64,000 nucleotides of DNA, from NCBI RefSeq assembly GCF_004343255.1, contig NZ_SMDD01000002.1, positions 62,001 through 126,000 on the forward strand, given 5' to 3'. This document shows positions 1 through 7,838 of the stretch, one piece after another. The notes below the pieces were generated by a model that had not been told where the DNA came from, did not search any database, and was given only the letters and a program-made list of their open reading frames with translations. The DNA comes from Laceyella sacchari. GTDB taxonomy: Bacteria; Bacillota; Bacilli; Thermoactinomycetales; Thermoactinomycetaceae. Each line of letters starts with the position of its first letter. Position 1 is the stretch's first letter. The translations under genes and the position numbers were made by a program.

Positions 1-52
1 GCATCTCCACCTCACTATAACATAAAACTCTCATTATAAAAATGTATTTTCA

Positions 53-928
53 TTAAAACATCACTGAAGAGCTGGTACTTTCAAAAATTTTGATCGCCGT
101 TTTCTCTCGCATGTAAACAAGGTACCTCTTGTACAAACGCCAAATGGCCTGCCACACTTCATCATTGTACGGCATGTAAGTGATCTTCAGCCCGATCGCC
201 ATGGCTTCTTGGTAATTGATCACCGACCCATGATTAGGGTACTTTTCGATGTTGGTCAGTGTTTCGGCGATTCGCTTAGCGGCGAGCGGGTTGTTTTTGT
301 ACATGGACCGGGACAGCCACTTGACGGCTAAACGTTTTGAATGTTCAATCGATTTATAACAAAAATCGATCAGGGCGGCATCAACGCCTTGCAAAAACGG
401 TAGATACGCCGCATTGAGAGGTTGTCCGGCCGCATGCTCCCGCTTGATCATTTCCAGTCCGTTCAAAAAAGCTTGAGCCGGTCGATACTGATACCCAAAA
501 GCCGTGGGTATGGAAATCTGCGGATCGATCGGCCCCAATTCCGAAGTGTTGCTCATCACGATCTCATCACCGGCGAGGCTGATCAACGTCGCTGCGCTTT
601 TCGCCGCTTGCGGCACAATCACGCGCAAATGACTCGTCTTGGACAACAACGTATGCACCAGCGTCTCCGCCGCATTCGGGTCCCCGCCCGGACTTTCAAT
701 AAGCAAATCCACATTGCAATCATCTTCCAAAGAAGCTACAATCTCATGAAATGGCGCAATATCCTCCCGGGTGATGGCACTTTCCGGATGTGTGATATTC
801 GCAATGTACACCAACAGCCTGCGCCCCGTCACCGTCTCGATCTCTTTGATCAGCTCCTGCCGCTCATAGCGATCGCGATGGATAGCATGGAACAAAGGCG
901 TTTGCTTCGGCATATGAAGTTGACTCAT
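53..928 (-). CDS. SDH-family Clp-fold serine proteinase
   Basis: The 291-residue product matches the ClpP/crotonase fold of the serine dehydrogenase proteinase (SDH, SppA-like) family. An SPGGDP oxyanion-type motif lies at residues 79-84, and the likely nucleophile is Ser111 in KSAATLIS. Family members are membrane-associated or cytosolic serine peptidases; the physiological substrate is not known. No signal peptide is seen. The start is set by AAGGAGAC nine bases before the ATG. It lies 29 bases downstream of a 60-residue ORF on the same strand, so the two are probably cotranscribed. The family call is firm; the role is open. Confidence 0.85.
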   Translation of the reverse strand: MSQLHMPKQTPLFHAIHRDRYERQELIKEIETVTGRRLLVYIANITHPESAITREDIAPFHEIVASLEDDCNVDLLIESPGGDPNAAETLVHTLLSKTSHLRVIVPQAAKSAATLISLAGDEIVMSNTSELGPIDPQISIPTAFGYQYRPAQAFLNGLEMIKREHAAGQPLNAAYLPFLQGVDAALIDFCYKSIEHSKRLAVKWLSRSMYKNNPLAAKRIAETLTNIEKYPNHGSVINYQEAMAIGLKITYMPYNDEVWQAIWRLYKRYLVYMREKTAIKIFESTSSSVMF

Positions 929-957
929 AGATTGGTAGTCTCCTTCACTTCGATAAT

Positions 958-1140
958 CTATTCCCCTCTAAAAGGTCTGCCATATAACTTCTCCTTACTG
1001 GGCTTAATCCCCAGCACTTCCATGTCCTTCTTCAGCTTCTGTACGGACTTGGCGAACATCTCGTACTCGTTCTCTTGGTTGTTATGGCGTTTGGACAACA
1101 GCTCATCTCTGGCTGCCAACAGGGCGTGAAACATCATCAT
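958..1140 (-). CDS. small charged protein, unknown function
   Basis: A 60-residue, Lys/Glu-rich, probably helical and soluble protein with no recognised family. Translation is well supported: AAGGAGGG precedes a run of three ATG codons, so the exact start could be any of the first two or three. It is the upstream gene of a likely two-gene unit with the Clp-fold proteinase, and could be a partner or substrate of it, which is only an inference from position. Confidence 0.6.
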   Translation of the reverse strand: MMMFHALLAARDELLSKRHNNQENEYEMFAKSVQKLKKDMEVLGIKPSKEKLYGRPFRGE

Positions 1141-1503
1141 CTACCCTCCTTACCTCGTGAGCAACACTAATTACATTATACTATATGCACACCATATCCA
1201 AAAGATACAGACAGTTGACATGGAGGTGTAGCATAAACTTTTCCTTTCAGCGCCATATCCGGGATAAAGCGAACCTCCCTCACAATGGATCAAACAAAGT
1301 GTCACAAAAAAATGAATATTTCATTCTATCATTTCTTCCAAGTTTCTCCAACCTTGCACCTCCCAATGACCTTCTGCTAGACTTGATGAATGATAGAATC
1401 AAACCTGTCGCAATTTCTGAATACCTTCACTCGATAAATAGCACATTCCAATGCGACGGCCACATTTTTCACTACAGATGAAAGGCACAAAGGAGACATT
1501 CCC
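1141..1503. other. divergent intergenic region
   Basis: About 360 bases between two divergently read genes. On the minus strand a TATAAT sits at about 1177-1182, suitably placed to drive the 60-residue gene, though its -35 is poor. An open frame on the plus strand (1185-1481) lacks a ribosome binding site and resembles no family, so it is not called. Confidence 0.5.
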
Positions 1504-2298
1504 TTGAAACATATCGGATTTTTGCAAGCACTGGAACACGAGCCGGCTGATCGGATCGAATATCAGTTGCGGCTCGACGATGAGAAGATCGCCCTCAACG
1601 AACTGTTGGGGCAATCGATTGAGCTCTCCTTCTTGGACGAGCTTCAATGCATTTACTGCGGGCGCATAACCAAAAAGTTTTACGGCAAAAACAATTCCTG
1701 CTATCCTTGTTACCGCGATCTGCCTGAAAACGACTTGTGCATCGTCAAGCCGGAGTTGTGCCACTATCATCAAGGCACTTGCCGAGATGCAACTTTTGGC
1801 GAACTTCATTGCCTGCAACCCCACATTGTTTATCTGGCTTTGAGCAGTAACGTCAAGGTCGGCATCACCCGCAAAACCAACATGATGAAGCGCTGGATCG
1901 ACCAGGGCGCTTCACAAGCTGTGGCGATCATGGAAGTACCCAGCCGCAAGGACGCTGGAGACATCGAGATTATCCTCGCCCAATACGTCAAAGACAAAAC
2001 AAATTGGCGCAAAATGTTAAAGAACGAAATCGCCGATTGCGACTTGCTCGCCATCCGGGAAGATCTTATCACCAAGTTGCCCGAACCTTATCATGCTTAT
2101 CTTATTCCCGATCCTGAAATTGTTCCGCTCACTTATCCATCCTTGTCCACTTTGGAGAAAATCACTCCTCTCAGCTTGGATAAACAAGCAACCATCAGCG
2201 GCAAACTGATCGGGGTGAAAGCGCAATATCTCATTTTGGACACGGGTGTCTTTCAAGTGCGCAAGCATGCCGGGTACAAAGTGGCATTCGCGGTGTAA
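1504..2298 (+). CDS. DUF2797 family zinc-finger protein
   Basis: A 264-residue protein with two CxxC pairs (Cys49/Cys52 and Cys66/Cys69), likely a zinc ribbon. A segment at about residues 108-137 contains VYLAL, VKVGITR and RWIDQGA, the signature of the DUF2797 family; this part recalls the GIY-YIG nuclease core. The function of the family is not established. The start codon is TTG, chosen because AAAGGAG lies about nine bases upstream and the next in-frame Met would remove conserved sequence. It is monocistronic, with a bidirectional hairpin after the stop. Confidence 0.8.
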   Translation: MKHIGFLQALEHEPADRIEYQLRLDDEKIALNELLGQSIELSFLDELQCIYCGRITKKFYGKNNSCYPCYRDLPENDLCIVKPELCHYHQGTCRDATFGELHCLQPHIVYLALSSNVKVGITRKTNMMKRWIDQGASQAVAIMEVPSRKDAGDIEIILAQYVKDKTNWRKMLKNEIADCDLLAIREDLITKLPEPYHAYLIPDPEIVPLTYPSLSTLEKITPLSLDKQATISGKLIGVKAQYLILDTGVFQVRKHAGYKVAFAV

Positions 2299-2333
2299 AC
2301 CAATCATCGGCACCAAGCCATGTTTTACAAGCG

Positions 2334-2363
2334 AAAAAGAAGCCGTTCGTTCGGCTTCTTTTC
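2334..2363. terminator. bidirectional rho-independent terminator
   Basis: A ten-base stem (AAAGAAGCCG with CGGCTTCTTT) and a six-base loop, with T-runs on both strands. It lies between the convergent DUF2797 and PlsY-like genes. Confidence 0.85.
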
Positions 2364-2393
2364 TTGTTCATATAAACGCTCTCCTTGTCTCCC

Positions 2394-2954
2394 TCACCAC
2401 CGCTTGCGCCATGGCGGTTTCTTATATTTAGAGTGGTTGCGCGGCGTTTTTCCCCACCATCGCGACAAGATCACCACACACAACACCAACACGATCAACC
2501 ACACCATCACATGCGTCGCCAGCACCATCCCAAACAAGAACAACGCGGCCCCTGTCAACAGTGTCGCCACAACCAAGCTTCGCATCAACAACAACGCCAA
2601 TATGAAGATCAGCACTCCCACCACGACCAAAATGGGGCTTAAGATCAACAGCGCGCCCGCCGCCACGCCTAAGCCGGTTCCGCCACGGAAATCGAGAAAA
2701 CAAGAATACACACTGCCTACCACGACCAAGATCGCCGCCAGATAAGCACCCACCCAGCCCAATAGCGCAATTCCGAGCAAAGTGGCTGCCATCCCTTTCA
2801 CCAGATCGATCACCAAAAGCAGAAACGCCTCTTTGAGGGGAAGTTGCGTATATCCCACCCCATGTTGTTCTGAATGGGAGCGGGACAATGCCCACCAATG
2901 GCAAGGCAAAGCCCCTATCACATAAGCTAAGCCCAAGACGAGTAACCAAGTCAT
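2394..2954 (-). CDS. divergent PlsY-like membrane protein
   Basis: A 186-residue polytopic membrane protein with the topology of PlsY, the acyl-phosphate:glycerol-3-phosphate acyltransferase. Recognisable pieces are GALP near residue 14, VIDLVKG at about 48-54 and FRGGTGLGVA at about 88-97, which corresponds to the family FxGGKGVA loop. The catalytic SGNxGATN loop is replaced by unrelated sequence (HSEQHGVGYTQ), and the Lys of GGKG and the preceding His are missing. It is therefore probably not a normal acyltransferase. A Lys/Arg-rich tail follows the last helix. GGGGAGGAAA supports the ATG. It sits 15 bases after the YkvI-like gene, in one operon. Confidence 0.7.
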   Translation of the reverse strand: MTWLLVLGLAYVIGALPCHWWALSRSHSEQHGVGYTQLPLKEAFLLLVIDLVKGMAATLLGIALLGWVGAYLAAILVVVGSVYSCFLDFRGGTGLGVAAGALLILSPILVVVGVLIFILALLLMRSLVVATLLTGAALFLFGMVLATHVMVWLIVLVLCVVILSRWWGKTPRNHSKYKKPPWRKRW

Positions 2955-2969
2955 GTCCGCTTTCCTCCC

Positions 2970-4016
2970 CTATCCCGCCGGCATCCGACGAAAGACCATG
3001 AAGCCGAGCACGACCAAGCCGCAATAGCCAAACAGGGGATACAGATAATGTACCAACGTGGGAAAGCCGATCAAGGAAAACACATACCCCATCCCAAATA
3101 TCAACAACATGATCAGCGGCTTGCGCAATGGCACCACCTGACTCAGATTGGCAGCCAGTCCGTAGACATTGCCGATGAGCGATGTGAAAATCTCTGCCCA
3201 CATCATCGCCAAAAAGAAAAATTTCACGCCTACGCCAAGTGTGCTAATCACATGGCCCATGGGGATATCCAACCGCGACACTTCCTGCCAGTGCAACTGC
3301 AACGCCAGATTGCAAGCAAACAGCATAATCCCTAACCCAATCCCACCGATCCAGCCCCCCAACTTGATCGTCCGCTCATCGGCGATTTCCGCCCCTAGCG
3401 GCACCAACACCGCCTGCGTCAACACCAGGTTGAACGACACATATACCAAGGCCGACGGCAACCAGTGGGCGTACCGGGGCTCGGGAATCAGCGAAGCCAC
3501 AGATGCCAGCTCACCCGCCTGCCACGCATGAGATGCCACCATCACGATAAACAAAAACATGACTGGTACCACCAACGAATTGACCGACAACACTCCATCG
3601 ATCCCTCGCAAGATAAAAAAAAAGGAAAAAGCCACCGTAAAAATCACGCCAGCATGGAACGACAACCCCAACTGCTCTTCAAACAGCGAACCCGTCCCCG
3701 ACATCATCGCCGCCGTGACTCCCAGCAACATCACACTGATCATTGCCGCCATCATCGGTCCCCAGCGCTCTCCAAATAAATAGTGGTTAAAATCTTCATA
3801 CGACCGCGCCTGCAACCGACATCCCAATAGCATCATCCGTGTCCCCAACCAGGCAAACAACACCGCGGCCACAAATACACCCCAGACGCCCCGCTCCCCG
3901 AACAACGTGAAAAACTGCATGATCTCCTGCCCAGAAGCAAAGCCCGCGCCCACCACTGTCCCAATATAAGTAAAGCCGATGCGACTGGCGAGCACCCACC
4001 GCTCCATCCCCAACAC
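2970..4016 (-). CDS. YkvI family membrane transporter
   Basis: A 348-residue integral membrane protein with about ten helices, resembling Bacillus YkvI and the LeuT-fold amino-acid transporter group. The N-terminal GTVVGAGFASGQEI (about residues 19-32) is the usual unwound first helix of that fold. Substrate is unknown. Several starts are possible: GTG at 4016, TTG at 4013 (best spaced from AAGGGA) and ATG at 4007. The PlsY-like gene follows 15 bases downstream. Confidence 0.75.
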   Translation of the reverse strand: MLGMERWVLASRIGFTYIGTVVGAGFASGQEIMQFFTLFGERGVWGVFVAAVLFAWLGTRMMLLGCRLQARSYEDFNHYLFGERWGPMMAAMISVMLLGVTAAMMSGTGSLFEEQLGLSFHAGVIFTVAFSFFFILRGIDGVLSVNSLVVPVMFLFIVMVASHAWQAGELASVASLIPEPRYAHWLPSALVYVSFNLVLTQAVLVPLGAEIADERTIKLGGWIGGIGLGIMLFACNLALQLHWQEVSRLDIPMGHVISTLGVGVKFFFLAMMWAEIFTSLIGNVYGLAANLSQVVPLRKPLIMLLIFGMGYVFSLIGFPTLVHYLYPLFGYCGLVVLGFMVFRRMPAG

Positions 4017-4134
4017 ACGTCCCTTCTTGTCCTTCTGTTAGGACTAGTCTATGGGAGGAAGCTCGGGAATAGAACCTAACCCAGTCATCGCTAATGAATA
4101 TGAGCGCGATATAAAAGTGTCTACAGCCAATACG

Positions 4135-4171
4135 AAAAAGAGAGACCCCAGCATGAAAGCTGGAGTCTCTC
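4135..4171 (-). terminator. terminator of the penicillin-binding protein gene
   Basis: A 13-base near-perfect stem (GAGAGACTCCAGC arm on the minus strand) with a six-base loop, followed on the minus strand by TTTTT. It begins 25 bases after the stop codon. Confidence 0.85.
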
Positions 4172-4196
4172 TTCGTTCACTTACGGCGCTGACTCA

Positions 4197-6872
4197 TTAA
4201 AACGGCCAACCACCGATATTTCCATTGTCATTGCCATTGTTTCCACCATTGTTATCGCCATCGCCTCTTCCGGGACGGCCATTGCCGTGGTCGCCATTAC
4301 CGCCGCCATCTTGTTCCTTACCCGTTCGGGTCGGATCGTTCGGGAATTTGTCCTCATGGTCATTGACGCCGTCACCATCGCTATCTTGCTCGCGGTCATC
4401 GATGCCATCATTGTTTTTATCGAATTTCGGCTTCTGTTCTTTCTTCCCGGACTTAAGCTCCACGGTGATTTCACTTGATTTCTCTTTGTTGGCCGGATCG
4501 GTCGCCTGCGTGTCAATTGCCACCACTTTGTAGCGGTAGACTTTCTTCTTCTCGCCGCCGCCACCAAAGAGGTCGCCCAGGTCAAAGCCGTCATCTTGCG
4601 GAGGCAAGGCAGACGGGTCTTTCCAGGAGGTGGAGCCAGCTGGCAGATCAGCTACTTTCACGAAATTGCCGCCATCGGCACGGAAGACTTGGTAAGTCAC
4701 TTGCTCTGGTTGCTGTTGCCATTTCAACAGAACACCGTCTGGATGCGATTCATAAGACAAGTGTGGTGCTTGCAATTCGAATGGTCGTTTCGGCTCTTCC
4801 ACACCCGGCGGTTTTTTGAATGAGTGTGGTGGAATTCCTTGGTGTGCCTCAGACATCACATAGCTGAAGATTTTAGCCGGCACACTACCACCTGTCACTT
4901 TCACAATCTCTGCGCCTTGTATTGGATACATGACATTGACTGCTGCCACCAGATCAGGGGTGTAACCAACAAACCAAGCTGCTTTTTCACCCTGGATCGT
5001 CCCGGACTTACCGGCCACATCCCGACCGTCTTTCAGTCGCGCATTATGACCCGTTCCATCATCATCAGAGATGACATGCTTCATCATCCGTGTCATATAC
5101 CAAGCCGTTTTTTTGCTGAACACTTCTTTCGGTTGTTTATATTTATCCGGATCTTTAGGTTCCACGACTTCATCGTTTTGTGTTACACTCACAATCGTGC
5201 GCGCTTGATAATATTTACCTTCATTGGCAAACACGGCATAAGCTTGCGCCATTTGTTTTGTATTAACGCCGCCGTTTACACCGCCAAGCGCCAGAGCCGC
5301 GTACGACGTCCTGTCTGCCTCTTTCAAGTTCAATCCCAGCTTTTGCGCATAATCGAAAGCACTATTCAGGGTAACCACTTCATGTAACAGCCGCACGGTC
5401 GATTTGTTAAGCGACTTCTTAACCATTGTCAGCATAGGAATATTCCCCTGCGGCGGCATACCACCATAGTTAGACGGATTCCAATCTCCCGCAAAGTCAA
5501 CAGTAATATCCTTTACAATCGAGTACTCATTGTAATCATGATCATTCACTGCTGGAGCGTATACAGTTAACGGCTTAATGGTCGAACCCGGTTGCACGGG
5601 CAACAGGGCGCGCTTGTCATATCCCGGTTGATACTGGCGACCGTTTCCGACTGCGACGATCAACCCGTTTTTCGGGTTTAGCATCACTATACTTGCATCC
5701 GCGTCTTTCATATACTGGCCTTTATTCACAAAAAGCGATTTGTCCTGCAATGCTTTTTCAACGGCCGTTTGTGCTTGCTGATTAAGAGCCGTTTTAATCA
5801 CATATCCGCTTTTCCCCAGTTTTTCCGGGTTAATACCATAATCTCGTTTCAGTTCTTCTTGTACAAAAGCTTTATAATGATCGTATTTGCCCGCTCTTAG
5901 CTTTTGATTCCAACACTCTGTTTTCGGGCATGTCTTGACCGGCAATTTGGCTCTCTCCTCAGCCGTTTGTTTATCCACAATCGGCGGGATCACATCATCG
6001 ACCGGCAAAACTTGAGTTAAAACCACATTGCGCCGCTCTTTGGCAGCTTCCGGGTTTTTTAGTGGATTATATTTATATGGTGCTTTCGGCATCCCTGCTA
6101 ACAAGGCAATCTCTTCGATTTCCAAATGATCCCGTGTAGGATCCTTGCCGAAGTATACCTCGGAAGCAAGCTTGATACCATTGACGCCACCAAAATCAAT
6201 AAAGTTTAAATATGCTTCCAGAATCTTATCTTTGCGCTTTTCACCCAGTTCTTTCTCCAAGTTTAGCGCACAGCCAATCTCTTTAATCTTCCGGGTATAG
6301 GTTTTATTAAAATCACCCAGTACAATGTTTTTACAAACCTGCTGGGTAAGGGTACTCGCCCCTTGGGCATTACCCATCGCGATAATGTTTTTGATTATCG
6401 CACGTCCCAAGCCTTCATAGTCAATCCCGTTATGCTCATAAAAACGACGGTCTTCCACTTTGACGAAGGCTGTCAATAACTCCGGATTCACTTTCTTAAT
6501 TTTTTCAATTTCTACCCATTCCCGATATTCGTTGCCAAACACAGCTACTACTTTATTATTGCTATCGAGAAGTTTGGAGTTGGTCGGCATTTTCGTCGGA
6601 TCTTTCGCTTTTTCCAAATCCAACGTTTCCGCCGACATCATCACCGCGGTACAGCCACCGACCATAATCAATAACGAAGTCAATAAGACCAGCATCATCC
6701 ATTTCCAGTTAAAAAACCGTTGCCACCCTTGCTTTTGCGGGCCGCGTCCGCCGGTGCCCCTGGGGCCGCCGCTACGGCTAGAGCGGGAACGGGATCCGGC
6801 GCGTTCACTGCGAGTCCGTGGTGGCATGGGGCTGTATCCGCTTTTCATGCTCACCTTACGAAAATCGTCCAT
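4197..6872 (-). CDS. ponA: class A penicillin-binding protein (PBP1A type)
   Basis: A bifunctional peptidoglycan glycosyltransferase/transpeptidase of 891 residues. Domains in order: an Arg/Ser/Gly-rich cytoplasmic tail (1-50), one membrane anchor (about 54-76), a GT51 domain with catalytic Glu140 in VEDRRFYEH and GASTLTQQ at 171-178, then a transpeptidase domain with active Ser430 in STIK, SLN at 487-489 and KSGT at 622-625. A fibronectin type III-like module follows (about 705-806). The end is unusual: an Asp-rich segment with repeats such as DSDGDGVNDHEDKFPNDP (830-847) of thrombospondin type 3 type, then a Gly/Asn/Asp tail. AGGAGG lies eight bases before the ATG. Confidence 0.95.
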   Translation of the reverse strand: MDDFRKVSMKSGYSPMPPRTRSERAGSRSRSSRSGGPRGTGGRGPQKQGWQRFFNWKWMMLVLLTSLLIMVGGCTAVMMSAETLDLEKAKDPTKMPTNSKLLDSNNKVVAVFGNEYREWVEIEKIKKVNPELLTAFVKVEDRRFYEHNGIDYEGLGRAIIKNIIAMGNAQGASTLTQQVCKNIVLGDFNKTYTRKIKEIGCALNLEKELGEKRKDKILEAYLNFIDFGGVNGIKLASEVYFGKDPTRDHLEIEEIALLAGMPKAPYKYNPLKNPEAAKERRNVVLTQVLPVDDVIPPIVDKQTAEERAKLPVKTCPKTECWNQKLRAGKYDHYKAFVQEELKRDYGINPEKLGKSGYVIKTALNQQAQTAVEKALQDKSLFVNKGQYMKDADASIVMLNPKNGLIVAVGNGRQYQPGYDKRALLPVQPGSTIKPLTVYAPAVNDHDYNEYSIVKDITVDFAGDWNPSNYGGMPPQGNIPMLTMVKKSLNKSTVRLLHEVVTLNSAFDYAQKLGLNLKEADRTSYAALALGGVNGGVNTKQMAQAYAVFANEGKYYQARTIVSVTQNDEVVEPKDPDKYKQPKEVFSKKTAWYMTRMMKHVISDDDGTGHNARLKDGRDVAGKSGTIQGEKAAWFVGYTPDLVAAVNVMYPIQGAEIVKVTGGSVPAKIFSYVMSEAHQGIPPHSFKKPPGVEEPKRPFELQAPHLSYESHPDGVLLKWQQQPEQVTYQVFRADGGNFVKVADLPAGSTSWKDPSALPPQDDGFDLGDLFGGGGEKKKVYRYKVVAIDTQATDPANKEKSSEITVELKSGKKEQKPKFDKNNDGIDDREQDSDGDGVNDHEDKFPNDPTRTGKEQDGGGNGDHGNGRPGRGDGDNNGGNNGNDNGNIGGWPF

Positions 6873-6989
6873 CGCGTCTACCTCCTGAAATACTGATCGT
6901 TCATCGCAGTATCTCTACCTGTCTGGATTTTCCTTCTATTAACAACTTCTTTTTCGGCTTTTGTCGGCTAGTTCCTGCCTCCGCACTTG

Positions 6990-6998
6990 TGCTATAGT
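6990..6998 (+). promoter_or_regulatory. extended -10 promoter for the 59-residue membrane peptide
   Basis: TGCTATAGT is an extended -10 element that would start transcription near 7005, just ahead of the GGGAGGTGAG ribosome binding site. No good -35 was found, which is common for extended -10 promoters. Confidence 0.45.
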
Positions 6999-7019
6999 GA
7001 AGCGGGAGGTGAGGGATAA

Positions 7020-7199
7020 ATGCACGAGCGAGCCGCTATTTTTGCGTGTCGCTTCACCGGAGTGGTTGGGCTGCTGTTTTCCTTATTCTTATGGAAAGTC
7101 AGCGGACTCCCCTCTTTCATTGCCGGCTTAGTCAGCTCCTGTTTCTGGTTTGCCTTGGCGTGGTGGATTCAACGACGCGCAGGGTCTGCGATAAAATAA
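7020..7199 (+). CDS. small membrane protein, 59 residues
   Basis: A short ORF starting MHERAAIFACRFTG, with two hydrophobic stretches (about residues 14-25 and 31-50) and a basic end (IQRRAGSAIK). It is predicted to be a small two-helix or hairpin membrane protein. A strong GGGAGGTGAGG ribosome binding site and an extended -10 promoter precede the ATG, and it is divergent from the penicillin-binding protein gene. No family is recognised. Function is unknown. Confidence 0.55.
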   Translation: MHERAAIFACRFTGVVGLLFSLFLWKVSGLPSFIAGLVSSCFWFALAWWIQRRAGSAIK

Positions 7200-7796
7200 C
7201 ACATTCCATTATAACGGAAAGCCTATTGAAATGGTTTGTCATTTTTAAAAAATATTACAGTAATATTACAATGACTTATGTAGATTTTACATGAAATCTC
7301 CTGATAGTCAAACCCCCGGTTATTGGCATGCGGAACCAACCATGACACTGGCACAGAGCGGGCGAAGAGGAAATCAACTGCATCGTTTGGCCCGCTTCTG
7401 GGTCGTGTCTCGCGATTACGTAGATGAGAAATAACAAAGCCCCTTTTCCGATAAGTGCCTCATCATACGAGAAGCAAATGGGCAACGATGCCGCCAGCCC
7501 TTGGGGCCCATGAATTCCATTCCCGCCTCATTAGACGGCTAAACGCTAGACCACCGAACATAAGTGGCGATGAACCGGTCTGATTTGCTTCAAGGGCCTA
7601 CTTTAATTCATTCGACACACTCTACTTTTTTATATTCTATTTCGACACCTTGTCGATGATTGATCACATTTTACCTCCCCTGTTTGCTCACCGGCCACGG
7701 GGTCTATGTCTATTATTTATGTAGTATTCTTTCATATTAGAAGCGGTGCCGCACGGCCAAGTTCTGGCGGCAGTTGGCATCAGGCGCATGAACAAG
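7200..7796. other. non-coding region without a convincing gene
   Basis: About 600 bases without a supported long gene. A 69-residue minus-strand frame (7276-7485) has no good ribosome binding site and no family. A 47-codon plus-strand frame from 7291 also lacks one. A cluster of Spo0A-box-like sites lies at 7611-7656. A tiny minus-strand frame (7608-7667, GTG start, 19 residues) has a very good GGGGAGG site but overlaps those boxes. No known riboswitch class was recognised. Confidence 0.5.
7611..7656. promoter_or_regulatory. cluster of Spo0A-box-like sites
   Basis: TTCGACA occurs at 7611-7617 and again at 7641-7647, exactly 30 bases apart, and TTGTCGA occurs in the opposite orientation at 7650-7656. 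These match the 0A box core TGTCGAA (third copy 7 of 8). On the minus strand they overlap a possible promoter, TCGACA-16-TATAAA. The match to the known Spo0A motif is seen; binding is inferred. Confidence 0.4.
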
Positions 7797-7834
7797 AACA
7801 ACCCCGGATCACCTTGATATGATCCGGGGTTGTT
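7797..7834. terminator. hairpin terminator after the lipase gene
   Basis: A 15-base stem (AACAACCCCGGATCA with its complement) and an eight-base loop, ending five bases before the lipase stop codon on the minus strand. The T-run is interrupted on both strands. Confidence 0.7.
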
Positions 7835-7838
7835 TCAT

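Noticed and set aside
422-1129. 235-codon plus-strand open frame
   Set aside because: It runs antisense to the Clp-fold proteinase and the 60-residue gene, has no ribosome binding site and no family resemblance.
7276-7485. 69-codon minus-strand frame in the empty region
   Set aside because: No ribosome binding site and no family; composition does not look coding. Kept only as a remark in the region entry.
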